Of a stretch of DNA of 64,000 nt, positions 42,014-55,500 are shown piece by piece. Source of the stretch: Ypsolopha sequella (Eukaryota > Arthropoda > Insecta > Lepidoptera > Ypsolophidae); assembly GCA_934047225.1 (NCBI GenBank), contig OW204000.1:12914001-12978000 (forward strand), in the 5' to 3' direction. Made by a program: the position numbers and the translations under genes. The notes under the pieces are model-generated. The model was not told the origin of the DNA, ran no database searches, and was given only the letters and a program-made list of their open reading frames with translations. Positions within the stretch are counted from its first letter, which is position 1. Each line of letters begins with the position of its first letter.

Positions 42014-42187
42014 TATAATGGTATCGATTCGGCGTAACACGACTTAACTTATTTGACAGGACTAACCTTATTTTAAGCTTTCCGTCTTTTTCTTTCTTTA
42101 TCGAAAAGACAAGGACAGAACCGTTAAATTAAGTTTAGTCCTGTCAAATAAGTTAAGATGTGCTACACCGAATCGATACCATTATAT
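42014..42187. mobile_element. foldback MITE, family B copy 1
   Basis: Begins TATAATGGTATCGATTCGGC and ends with the complement (CCGAATCGATACCATTATA); the arms also share ACTTAACTTATTTGACAGGA. Same family as 52888-53044. Confidence 0.85.
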
Positions 42188-43294
42188 ACATTAAAAATAC
42201 AGTCGTTCATAAACTCTACGATACTCACAACGTAAATTTCAAACTTAAAAAACTTGTCAGGGTTGCGTTCTTAAACGCCCGGGTAAATGTTAATTATCAC
42301 TGTTAATGTTAATTGTCAACCGTGTCACAACCACCAGAGTGAAAACGTACATACATAAACCTTGTCAGAAATGAACTCAGAATAAGGAATACAAATAGAA
42401 GCCTGGCTAAAGTAATACGCGGAGAAAGACACCTATCCTTGATTTTCTTACGACATTCTAGTGCGTTAGAGAGAGATGGATATGTATTAGTTTTTTCTTA
42501 ATTAGGTAGGTTGTCACTAGTTCGTTGCTTTGCTAGTGATGTAACAATGTCGATTTTCGACTACGATAAATAGACCAAATCGAAATGAACCACGACCAAT
42601 CTGCTTACCACGCATTATATCGTATCAAAGTGTGAAAAAAAAGAGAAGGAGGCACCGACCTTTCTGGTGACATCCTCTTGCTTTGGAAGAAGGCCAAGAG
42701 AATTAATAACAAAGTGGTCTCTGTCTACCCCAGTGGGACACATGTTATATTGTGTAAATAAGGAATTAATGAAAGGATATCTTTCGTTTAGCATAATATT
42801 TTTTATTAAGTACAAATTACTATATCGTAGGCAGGTAGGTACATAAGTTAAGTCCAAAATTGTGCTTGTTTCTAGTACAAAAAATGCTGTAGCTTGTATC
42901 AGAGATACAACCGTAAACTATTTAAGTGGATACTCTTTAAGTCGCCTCTTAATTCAATCAAATAGATGTTCGTTGATGTCGCGTCTTTGTTCAAACAAGG
43001 AGGAAGGAATTAATCGCAACAATAGAAATCATAATAATCATAGACTTATAGGATTCGTAATAATAATATTATGTCAATGATGAGCGATGACAGCGCAATC
43101 ACTACAGAGGTAATTTAATTTGTTTTATTATAACTATCAAATAAACATCAACTTATCTTGAATAATAACTAATAACAAATAATGAACGATTAAAATACCT
43201 AATAACCTGTAATTAGAAATCAAATTATGCGCAGTTCAAGTCAATAAGCATTCTCAAAATTCATTTCACGATAGAACTACCCTGTCAAAATACT
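42188..43294. other. intergenic, downstream of GPR155
   Basis: Contains a LINE-derived string (GTCTCTGTCTACCCCAGTGG at 42718, minus-strand orientation) related to 56575-56610. No gene seen. Confidence 0.45.
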
Positions 43295-43300
43295 TTTATT
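43295..43300 (-). promoter_or_regulatory. poly-A signal of GPR155
   Basis: AATAAA on the minus strand about 30 bases after the stop codon at 43330. Confidence 0.6.
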
Positions 43301-43329
43301 GTGCGCAAAATCCATCGAAAACCTTTGAT

Positions 43330-43522
43330 TTATTTAAAAGTATATAGCAGAGGGGAGTTAGTGAAGTGATGTGCATTGTTTATATGTGCAATAAGTCGTC
43401 CGTCTAGTAAATGGCAGCCATATTGCACCGCTTCCTGTTCGTCCTTGGCGAGCCCGCAGGAGATCAGCCATCGCACGAGGCAAGAGCCGCGGAATACGCC
43501 CTTGTAAGTACGCATGCGCCAT
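43330..43522 (-). CDS. GPR155 terminal exon: DEP domain and stop
   Basis: Acceptor CCATTCTAG, stop TAA at 43330-43332. Encodes the body of the DEP domain: RTYKGVFRGSCLVRWLISCG, LAKDEQEAVQYGCHLLDG and RLIAHINNAHHF, ending LLYTFK as the family does (EYLFYRFLQ in human). The domain is complete and undamaged. Confidence 0.95.
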
Positions 43523-46500
43523 CTAGAATGGAATAGGTATAAGTTGATTCGCAGGCTACTAACAATCTAAAGTGAGATTTCACAACGAACCCACTGAGTT
43601 GTAGCAAGTCGGGAGTCGCAAGGTGAAGTATCGATTTACAACGAAACTTGTCAGGCGGTTTTGAGCATGCAACGTAATATAATTATTTGTGTTACAAGGG
43701 GCCAATTAGTAATATTTTGATAGTCGAGGTCGCTATTTTGAATTCAGAGCGAAGCGAAGGATTCTATAGTAGGGATTCTTGGACGAATAAACCTCCAAAG
43801 TAGAATCCTGAGCGTAGCGACCAAATATTACTTGGGCCCAAGTGATACACACTATTTTCAATCACTACCGATGAGAAATAGAAAAAGCTACGAGTACCTG
43901 GTAATTTGTGGTAATAATTGTTGCACCACATTTAGCTGCACCATTTACTATGTTTTCAGAAGTTAATATATCACTATCACTACATAATCGAACTCATTTT
44001 TAATTATTATTTGCAATAACTTAGCAAAGACTAGCGTGAAAATTTCTAAAAAAGAAGAATAAGTACATATCATCATGCACATGTACAGCAGAGCCACTGA
44101 GTGATGGCGCCTATGACGTTTAAATGCCTACAAAGTATCGTAATTATTTATAAGCAAATGTGAATTTAAAAACGTAATACTTCATTGTTGATAGTGATGT
44201 ACTACTTGTTTCGGTTATTATTTTTCGATTTGAATGTTGCTTTATTGTGCAATAGAATTCGTATAGAAACAATTTTTTTTTTTAAATTTCTCAATTTTTA
44301 TAGGTCGTGTTTGAGGTGGCCAAGTTACGCAATAATATTTAATTAAAAACAAAACAATGACGAAGTTAAACTAAACGAAAATAAATGACAGTAAACTACT
44401 TTTTTCGATTTAGATATTTAAACATCTCTTGGAGGCCCCGGGGCACTACACCGCATAGCCCTCCGATAGCTACGCCACTGGTTTAGGCTCATTTTCCTTT
44501 TGTATCATAATGTTGAATGTTGAATGACGTGTCTAATGTTGAGTAAACTCACACTTGATTTTTATTTTTAACCGAAATTTGAAATGTACCTCATCACTAA
44601 ATGCAGCTGTCATAAGTGCCATCACTCAGTGGCTCTACTTAAGGTATAATTTTTTTTTCATCGCGCATTGCCGCCAATGCCTAACCGGCCAGTAACTTCT
44701 TCGTAAATTATGCGTTCGATCTCTTTGGTTAACTGACGCTAATCTATCAAAAACACGAACGCGGACCAATCAGAAGAGAGAAAGCGCAAACTCCCATGGG
44801 AATAAAACTGAATTTGGCTCCCGCTATCCTCTAAAGCCAATTGTCGTTTTTCGAATAGGTGTGATGAAATAATAATGATATATTTTACAAACTGGCTGTA
44901 ATATATACTACGTTAAGGGAGACGATGCAAATTTCCCCGACTGAGACCGGCCGGCATCTGACTGCTAGTGACTTGACCCTCGTACTATGATAATCATGCG
45001 TAGTTGCATTTTATAACAGAAGTCATACAAGTCGGAAGTATCGTTTTCTAAAATTAAGTACAGTGAAATCCGTTTAGAAAGAAAGAAAATACATTTATTT
45101 GTCAATAAACAACCAATTCGCCATGTTCACCAGGCAGACGACATTCGATTTTAATTTTTTATCGTAAAATATAGACTATTTGATGAACTTAATTTAAAGC
45201 AATTTCAGTTTTATGCAGTCAATATTTTTTTATAAATTTTTATATTTTCGTTACTTATGACGTCATTTGTTTCCCTAAGGCTTAATCAACATTATCCTTT
45301 GCATTAGTAAAAAAAAAAACATTTGACATATGACAAGCGCTAGGGATGTAGTAATGCAACATCTTTATCGAACAAAAAGTATCGATACTTACTCGTACCA
45401 GTTATTCATTTTTTAGGATTAGACGCAAATAAAAACAGCATTAACCAAGTAGGTATGTGGTTCTACATGTAATGACAAAAACTTACTTATTTACTTGTGT
45501 AAAGAAACAAAACTAATTTTCGAGATGTTTTCACAATAAACGGTTTCGTGTAGCTGTAACCTGTCGTGCTAGCTTTTAAAAACTAAAATATTTGTAGACT
45601 TCTTTTTTTAGCACCGTCCTGGGCCAAAATATTCTGGTAAAACGTCCATGCACCATACAATCTTTTAAAACTATGATAGACGCTAACGTTAAAAGCTTTA
45701 GTTTTTGGTTTGGTGCCGACAAAACTAAAATTTCTTAATTGAAAAAAAGTTGTAAAATTGAATAAATAAAAGCTAAATTACCTACGTAGGCGTCTCATCA
45801 AATACTTAAATCTGTTCAGAGCGACCGACACCTACTTGGATAAAAAGTATCGATACCGAAAGTAAAGGTAAGTGGTAAGTGTAACACCACTGGTGTCAAC
45901 TGTCAAAGAGAAGGAAGGGCGAGACAGTACTTATGTGTGTGTGGGTGTATATTGGACGTTGTCAAAATGTTGCATTAAGAAAATCATTTTGTTACGTATT
46001 ATGCAAAATGTTGGCTAACGTTGATGGAAATGGGTATTATGGGTTGATTCATAAATATTTTTCACTTTTTTATGTGTGGATGGCCAAAGGGCACATTCCT
46101 GTGTTCAGCCATAGCATAGGGTCAAATGAAGGTCATAAGTTAAATTCTAAAAATATCTATAATCTTTAGTTAATTTTCCGCAAAAATAATTAAATATGGC
46201 CAAATAATGTATTATCTCGAAACGGTTTTGGAATTAGCACTCCTTGGCTTAGACTTCCCATACCGAATTTACACAAAAACTTTAAAACAGACAAAAAGGA
46301 CGCAGCTCAGCAAAATGCTGTGAGTGCGTACATCTGCATAGCGCTGATTTTCAGCTGTCCCTGTTATGCTATGAAAACGTTTAGGCCACCTCCGTGATCT
46401 AGGCGTTCAAACTTTACTCTTTGACTCAACTGTCATGCACGGTTGAGCGATTTATCCTCAGATTTATCGTATGCCATGTGTCGCGTATTGTCGTATTCTA

Positions 46501-49500
46501 GCAAATTTTTGTTTTTGTGGGCACAGTTCAGTTGCTACACATCACACACGCACACACATCGAATTTCGTTTCATCAACTGTTCGATAGATGGCACTAGGT
46601 ATGTCACAATTTATCTAGTATAGTAGCGACATCAAAAATAATAAGTCGAACTACTAGGTACCGGCGAAAATAATAAGTTTTACGCGAGCTTTGTTCTAAT
46701 GTATGGAGTGAGCAATCTATCCTTCCTTTATTTATCTATGGTGCAGCTAACGTGCACTTTAAAACTGTGGGTCTACATTTGTGCCTAAAGCACATCAATA
46801 GGACAACTACGCTGGGAAGCAACAATCGTCGGTGAAACACGGGAGTACGATTGTTGACGGTGACTTGCATTTCTCAGTCCATGCTCGGTAACACCTCTGA
46901 CACTCCGTCGGAGATTTATCAAGCGGACAGTGAATGACAGTGGGCAAATTCGGTCCAAGCGCTGCCAAGATCAAGACATATTTTAAATGAAAGGACATAA
47001 TCTAGTCCTCAAGCAAGCAGAATCCCATCAAAATCTATCCAAAAGATTTTGAGAGATGACTAATTATGTTTTACAACCTCCCGTACTTCAGTTCTTGTAA
47101 TTAACACGGGGCCCTGACGAAAGTTTTTTGCAAATCTTAACGAATACATTTTATTTTATTTCAATGGGATTCTGCTTGCTTGAGGACTACATTATGTCCT
47201 TTTATTTAGCACACATCTAAATCTTGGCGGCGCAAAATTCAAAAAGTTTATTTTGCAAAGTAATACACGTTTCACAAGTCAAATTTTAATCTTATAAAAA
47301 TATATGTAATAAAATAATAAATGTACATGAACTAGATTAAATGTTTATTTAATTTATGTAGCAATATATATACGATTAAAATTATAGGTAAAATATTATT
47401 ATACAAGGTGAAATCCAATCAACCGCCCGAACCCACACCGGAGAGCCGGCCAGGGACCAGGAACAAGGTTCAATGATCACCAACCGAGCCCCCAGCACGA
47501 ATCCAGGCGGCCGACCAAATCCCATCCTATATACTACATAGTAATAGGTTACATATATAAATACATGCCTACGTCCGCCCATTCGATTAGTCTTGCTAAG
47601 AAGAACGGGCAAGAAACTTGGCAAGATCATATCTTTTTTTTAACATAAACTTATACTATACATAAAATTACTTATATCTACTTTAACCAAGGGATAAGAA
47701 AATACGCTTGGACCAACTCCCATACAAGTTTGCCCAATGTCATTTGTATGTGTGCGGCTATACTATGAGTAGTGTGAGAAGCAGATAGGTACCTGGTATC
47801 CTTAGCAATAGCATCCTTGCATCGGTCCAGATGATGCGTGATGAACTGATCACAGACGTGCTTCGTCTCGAAGCTGAGGTCCTCAATGGCGGGCAGAACT
47901 ACAGTATCGGCTCCGAACCTGAACCGAAGATATGTACACATAAAATAACAAACTGAAACAGAGGTTTATAATCATAAAATAAATGAAAAGTATGTAAAAT
48001 AAAAATCTGATTATTAACTGATATGTTAGGCACTTTAAAAAAGTGCTGTACATCGCATATTGACTGAAAATTGGGGCATGAGAGAGCTGTACGGAAGATA
48101 GGTGCCGCGGTTACTCACAATAGAGCAAAAACAACGTCGTGATGATGTTTCAGTCGAGTGGTAAGCGATGTTTCACAATAATAAAGCCGAATTTTTGCGC
48201 CGATCCGTTACCGTGGACGAAACATTGGTCCATCATTTCACACCTGAGACTAAAGAGCAGTCAAAACAATGGACTCTAAGAGGAGAACCGGCTCCTAAGA
48301 AGGCCAAGACAGTTCCACCTGCTGGAAAGGTCATGGCGTCAGTTTTTTGGGAGGCACGTTGAATAATTTTCATCGATTATCTTCAAAAAGGTAAAACAAT
48401 TAACAGCGTGTATTGGGGGGGTAGCTCTTATGGTACTTTTCGAAACTCCATAACTTCCAGATACGCCAGTTTATTCCTATACGTTATTTACCTAGACGTT
48501 GCAAAGGTCCATTCGCCCCGGTATTATGATACTAACTTTTGGAAACGATACTTCCGACATGTATTCATGACTTTTATTATAAAGTGCAACTACACATGAT
48601 TATCATGGTACAAGGTTCAGCTCACGAGCGGTCAGAGGCCGACGCGGCGGTGTCTTTTGTGCCGAGAGTCGAGACGGCGACATTTTATTTGACTCGGCGG
48701 CAGGTGTCAGTCGGGGGAATGACCCGCTTTGCAACGTCTCGGTCCTTACAGTCCTTATGTCCTTACAGGAACAGTATCTCTTATGCCTGACCATGTGTTG
48801 GCCGACATACAGTGTATTCCTCGTACAAGTGCACATCCGAAAGTGGGTCAAACTAGATCTAAATATATCGACAAAAACAAAGAAATCTTGAAAAAATACT
48901 CCACCTGGGTATCTTTGTATGGGACGCGAGAGCAGTGCCTTTGGTTAACCGCTCGTAGAAAATATTTTATTTATGATAGAACTTTGTATTTTTTTTTGTT
49001 AGAAAGATAATGGAATAGACAATGATAAATAGTTGACTATTACTCAAAAAAAAAAAAGACGGAAAAATTAAAGAAATAATCTTTTAGGATATTATTTTTA
49101 TGGTAATGGTAGTTGATAATGTTTTGTTTTTGATTTGGTATGCAACGTCTATTCTTAAGAATTATAACAGTTTTATTTCATTGCATTACTCGCGATAGAT
49201 CAAAAGTTATGACATATTTTATACATAGTCTCCATGTAAGGCAAAACAAATTTTAAAACGTAAATTTATAAAACAAAGATTTTCAAAAAAAATATATAAA
49301 TTTTTTTGTCGGTAAAATAAGGTCTAGTTTCACCCCTTTCCGGATGTGCACTTGTACGAGGGACACACTGTATGACTGAAAAATCTACAAGAACAAGCTT
49401 ATTCAGCCCAGCTGTTCCGGAGCAGTTGCCGAGGCTTCGCTATAAATCAAGTTATAATAACTTACCATTTCGTCTTCAGGATCCTGAGAGCCGGTATGAA

Positions 49501-52500
49501 GAACTCGTCGGGGTCCAGCCCGAACAGAATCAACATAACGAGCCCTTGCCCGTAGTTAGCGGCGACGTCCAGGAACTGTATCTCCACGTAGATCCCGGAC
49601 TCGTCTTTCTGCATCATGCTCCACGTTGTGTACGTTATACCCTGGACATAGGAATATTTTTTAATGTATTCTCGGTATTTCGCCAATGCCGCGTCCCATC
49701 GAAGGAAGAGAAAAAATAATGATTAAATATTTCCCGGCCGCAGCTGCTTCCCACTTTTTCTTTTCTATATAATAATATAATAATAAATAAATATATAATA
49801 ATATCGAAAGTGTTCTTTTTTCCTTTGTTTGAACAACAATAATTCAAAAAAGTGTGTATATCCCACTATCCCATCCCACTAATATTATAAATACGAAAGT
49901 TTGTTGGTGTTTGTTACTCCTTCACGCCGTAATAGCTGGGTCCGTTAGCTCATCGAGTTTAGTTTTTCGGAAGAAAGGATGCCACTTACCACAATTGTTT
50001 ATTGGACCAATATCTACCGATAAAGATCGGTAGCCTTCGGGAGCCTCTTCAATTTGGGGGGGGGGGAGGGGGGTTCAAAGTTGCAATACGCCAAGCGTCA
50101 TTTAAAAAAATTAAACTGTCTGAGTTTGTCAACTACATCAAGATGGGTGTCTTTTTCAGGTAAATTAAGGACGTAGAATTCATTTCTGGCATAAAAAATT
50201 GTGATATTTTAAGTAGTTTCTTGAAAATTTTTACATAGATTAAAATTTTATGAAATACTTTTTATTTGCAGGCTTTACATAGTGATTTAGTCATTAATGT
50301 GTTTCGTTTTCCCTTGGATTTTCAATGGCAATAATAGCCTTGAACTATAGCTGAGTTCCAGAATACAGCTAAGTCGTATCATTTAACAAATACCTAGTAC
50401 ATTAGTTTTTCTTGAATACTTTATTTTCCTTTGTTGAATTATGATATATATGCAATATATTATTATATTTATTATAAATTATAATATATAAATATTATAA
50501 ATTAACAAATAAACTACTAAACTAAAATACTTAAAACTTAAACAAACTAAACGCCTAAAAATAAATTAATTTAAAACAAATAAAAGACATTATTTAAGTC
50601 ATCGCTATCGCCGGGCAGGGTACCCAGGACACTGGCGGCGTTACCTCGTTGGATGGCAAGGCTGATTCGTTGCCCGAGGTAAGCTCCGGCCCTTGGGTCC
50701 CCTGAGGCATCCACCAGACGCGATGCAAGTTGCTTGTAAAGTTGCCGAGCATCAGGTCCCCACGGCCCAAACGTCTCGACCCCAAACGGCACAAACATGT
50801 AACCCTCACCAAGAGCTGCATATTTGCGCCGCTTGTTGCGCTCAGCCATTGCCGCCGCAGCACCAGCCGTGACAGCGGTTGATTGGACGTGAGACGCAGC
50901 GAGCGTGTCGACACACGTCGCGTCCCACACCAGTGAGCGGCCATTCTGCCATGGTATGAGCGTCATCCCGTCGGGCCTCTTACCATCGTCACGTGCGATG
51001 CCGTTTGGCTCTAAAATAGCCGGCACGTTGACATTCGCAAGGGCCCGCCGAATGACGTCATTGAGGTTGCCATGGCGGGACCAACGGCCAGCGCTGCGCC
51101 GACAAGAGAGACCGTGATGACCCAGCTGGTCAACGCTCGCACCACAGCGACAGTGATGACTTTCATTAATCTTTGTGCCAAGTCGCAGACTGACGGCAAG
51201 ACTGAAAGTTGTCTTGTCCAAAAGAGTGCCAATACTGGCGGAGGGAATAGCGTGCAGCCAGAGTCCAGATTCACGCTCACCGGTAGCGAGAAGACGAGCA
51301 CGGTCTGCGAGATCAGAAGCAGTATACAGAAGATGCTTCTGGATTTGTTCACAAAGAGGCTCGTCCCATAGTTTTTAGGATTCAAGAACGATGGGCAGAT
51401 TCTGACCTGGAAAGGCAAGCGTCCAGGCACTTCTAGCCTCCGCCAAGCACGATACCTCTACTGATATATATTGTTTTGAGCATAACCGTTTTGTAACATA
51501 ACGTAGTGTCCTAATCTACTAGACGATCACACAAATAAATCACGGCCAATGATTTAATTTGTAATTAATAAATCGATGTTCTCCTCAAGTATGTCATAAT
51601 AACGTAGGAGACGTAGAGAGCCATATATGCATTACTATTACCTCATTCTACGGATGGTACCGCTTCCAGCGGTCATCTTTTAATTATTAAATAAATACAT
51701 ACTAATTACTGTAAGTACATATGACTGTACATAACACATATGTATATACATCTATAAGCAGGATATTTATTTCTCTTACAGAAGATAGTCCAGAACCTAT
51801 TTGTTAAAGATTGGTACTCGTGACCAGGAACACAATTGTCTTCTTACAGCAGTACTTACTTACTTCACACCTAGAACTATTTGTTATAGATGGTAGAAGC
51901 TGCAAAAAATTAAAATGATAATTAAATAGTTAATACTCTTTTAGAACCATAGAAAAGCATTTTTACGTGTTTATAGTTTTTATGCATATATATATACTTT
52001 TATAATTACACAATACTTACATAAATATACTTTTATCAGGTTAGTTAATAAGTAGTAGTAAAATAAGAGCTCACCGACATTGCTTTTTTTTTTTACGATT
52101 TTTTCCTTTAAAAATCCAATAAAACTTATATTTTTATTTATCTGCATAAAATAGGCTTTCGTAACGTATTTTTTGTTACTTAAAAAAACCTGAGGTTTTT
52201 TTTTGGTGGCGCCTGAAAGTAAAAATTATTTCATAAAATTTTAATCTATGTAAAAATTTTCAAGAAACTACTTAAAATATCACAATTTTTTATGCCAGAA
52301 ATGAATTCTACGTCCTTAATTTACCTGAAAAAGACACCCATCTTGATGTAGTTGACAAACTCAGACAGTTTAATTTTTTTAAATGACGCTTGGCGCATTG
52401 CATCTTTGAACCCCCTTCCCCCCCCCCAAATTGAAGAGGCTCCCGATCTTTATTGGTAGATATTGGTCCAATAAACAATTGTGGCAAGTGGCATCCTTTC

Positions 52501-55500
52501 TTCCGGAAAACTAAACTGATGCCTTTTTTGGGGTCTAACAGTCTAAGCTATAACTACTGAACCGATTGGGCTGAAACTTTGCACAAATGTAGATTTAGAC
52601 CTGGAATAGGACGTAGGCTACTTTTTATCCCATAAAATAGATCCCGTGGGATGGCAATGGGGTATCAAGTTTCTATGGAAAAGTGATGTACTGATACTCC
52701 TTCACGCCGTACCTACTGAACCGACTGAGCTGAAACTTTGCACAAATGTAGTTCTAGACCTGAAATAGGACAGGTATTACTTTTTATACCATAAAAACTT
52801 TATTATCGCGGGCGAAGCCGCGGGAAAAAGCTAGTAAAAATTAATTGAAATTAAATAAAAATTAATTAATTAAATTAGTGACAAAGCTATTGGTGTCGAT
52901 TCTGCGCATCACAACTGACAAGACTAACCTTATTTTGAGCGTCCCGTCTTTGTCTTTTCGATACAGAAAGAAAAGGACAGAACACTTAAATCAAGTTTAG
53001 TGCTGTCAATTAAGTCAAGTTGTCTTGCGCCGAATCGGTGTTACTATAAACTAAAATATATACTCACAATAAACATAGTAAGGTTGTAGATGATGATCAG
53101 TATGGTGTGCTTGAGCAGCTGTCCGCCTCGCCCGCGCGTTTGCTCGGGTGGCAATAGCCCTAGTGAACTAGCTGCCCTCTCTAGCTCCTCCAAGTACTGA
53201 CAGGGACCGTCGTTGTTGGTGTTGCAGCGACTCTTCTGGGAGGGTGGGCAGGCGCAGTCTCTGTTATATTAAGGGTTCATTTAGTTTAACAGGATAATCT
53301 ACAGCAAACACTATATATAGGCTCAGTAAATCGATATGATCATGTTCTGCACCTACGTACTTTTTATCTCCATTGGCCAATACCTTTTTGAGTTATGAAC
53401 TTACGAGGGTGAATCCAAAAGTTCTAAGCCCGACCGTGAAAATGAAAGAAAAGTGGGTTCAAAATTATTTTTCGACATAGTCTCCATCTAGATCAACACA
53501 CTTCTTCCACCTGACCTGCAACTTGTTTATACCCTCGAAAAAAAATGATTCCGGAAGGTCGTCAAAATAGTCATTAACTGCGACTATCACTTCTTCTCTA
53601 GTCGAATATTTAGATCCCCCAAGTGTTTTTTTAAATTTGGAAAGAGATGATAGTCAGAGGGGGCTAAATCCGGCGAATAAGGTGGGTGGGGCAGCAACTC
53701 GTAACCACATTCATGGATCACAGCCATCGTTTCAACCGAAGTGTGAACTCGTGCATTGTCTTGATGAAACAAAACTCTCTTACGCAACATCCCCGGCCGT
53801 TTTTCTTTTATTTCTTTTATTTATTTCGCTAATTTATTTCGCTCTTAGATGCACGCTCGATGGAACTTGCGAAGACAATATAGCCGATTCTGAAGGCTTT
53901 AATTTTAGTTTTAGTGCTGTCAAAACTAAATTTTCTTCATTGCAAAATAGTCCTTAACTGTTAGGGTTAGAAGTTAAATTACTTTGGAAAATTTTAAGTT
54001 TTGACAGCACTAAAATTAAAATTAAAGCATTCAGAATCGGCTTTAATATTATGTATAATCGCAACGATTTTATTGCGAGCACAAAATTGAAAACTCGTGT
54101 CAAGAGAAACACCCTATTGGGAACACTGTGAAGGTTTTCAAACATATTATTGGGTAAAATTAATCTAGATAACATTTTTGATGCAGAATGGGAATTAATT
54201 TTTTGATAACAATACACTTACGGCTATACTTAAAAAGCACAAGGGTTTGTTGTTAAGATTAAAAACCGGCCAAGTGCGAGTCGGACTCACGCACGAAGGG
54301 TTCCATACCATTATCTATAAAAACGGCAAAAAAAACATGTCTGTTGTATGGGAGCCCCCTTAAATATTTATTTAATTATGTTTTTTAGTATTTGTTGTTA
54401 TAGCGGCAACAGAAATCATAAATACATCATCTGTGAAAATTTCAACTGTCTAACTATCACGGTTCATGAGATACAGCCTGGTGACAGACGGACAGCGGAG
54501 TCTTAGTAATAGGGTCCCGTTGGTTACCCTTTGGGTACGGAACCCTATAAAATGAGGCTTTACAGCTAATTCTGTTATTTTCACCTTGATAATTCAGGAC
54601 TAGTAATGATAAAAAAGAAATCAATAAAATGAATGGTAAGTAATAAGCGCAAAATCTCTTCAGAAGTATTAAAAAAAAGTAAAATGTACATAATTTAAAA
54701 TTGATTTTATACAACTTGTAACAGAAAGGTGTAACCATATTTGAAGAGCTTATTCAGTCAATGGTATAGAACAACTTTTACTAAGAAGCCCAGCCTGAAA
54801 TATAAAAAAAAAATCTGCCCTTCCACACATTTCGGCCGAGCGGCATTGCATTTTTCTATGAAACAGTTGATATTTTTTTTTCGAGATACTGGGTTTGTTC
54901 CATTGTAAAAGTTGTTCTATACCATTGACTGAATAAGCTCTTCAAATATGGTTACACCTTTCTGTTACACGTTGTATAAATCGAAAGCTGATAGAAAAAA
55001 ATGTGAGTTCAGATTCGAATTCAGAGCACAATCCGTACCCCTACTTTAAATGCGAAAATGTGTTTCCTGGTTTGTCCTTCTTTCACGCAACAACGGAGCA
55101 ACGGATCGACGTGATTTTTTGCATAGAGATTATTTATGGGCCAGAGAGTGACATAGGCTACGTTTTATACCAGGTAAATGCAAAAATGAAATCAACGCGG
55201 GCGAAGCCTCGCGCAAAAGCTAGTTTTGTATAAGAATAACAAAAAATATTCAAACCGCAAAAAACATGTCCTGTAATTTAAAACATATATTGTTATTTTA
55301 TCCATTAGTGACTTCTGTCTTGAAGCAAATTTCCCAAGAACCTTTGTCTACACACCGTATTCCAGTGGCGATGTCTTCAATATCATGTGTATTGGAAGCG
55401 ACGAGGCCGCCCTCGCAGTTGGGGTCGTTGCTGCAACATCCGCTGGCGCTGCGGCTCGGGGACGGGGAAGCGGTGATGGTTCCGTAGCAACCTGAACCAA

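Larger units (their letters stand above)
49956..52517. mobile_element. TIR element with ~310-bp arms carrying a retroelement endonuclease fragment
   Basis: Arms 49956-50272 and 52210-52517 are inverted repeats at high identity (AGTTTAGTTTTTCGGAAGAA left; its near-complement TTCTTCCGGAAAACTAAACT right), each including a G or C homopolymer next to CAATTTG. Between them lie AT-rich DNA and a restriction-like endonuclease reading frame on the minus strand. I recognise no transposase inside. Confidence 0.85.
49879..52834 (+). mobile_element. Helitron-like (Lep1-type) copy split by a TIR element
   Basis: Left part CTAATATTATAAATACGAAAG (49879-49955) and right part 52518-52834, ending in the hairpin GCGGGCGAAGCCGCG plus CTAG. 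The right part contains two versions of ACCGATTGGGCTGAAACTTT, as moth copies do. The middle is the 2.56-kb TIR element. Confidence 0.78.

Noticed and set aside
42615..42857. 80-codon minus-strand frame as a GPR155 exon
   Set aside because: It lies after the GPR155 stop and poly-A signal, and its core matches LINE-derived repeats (also near 56575).
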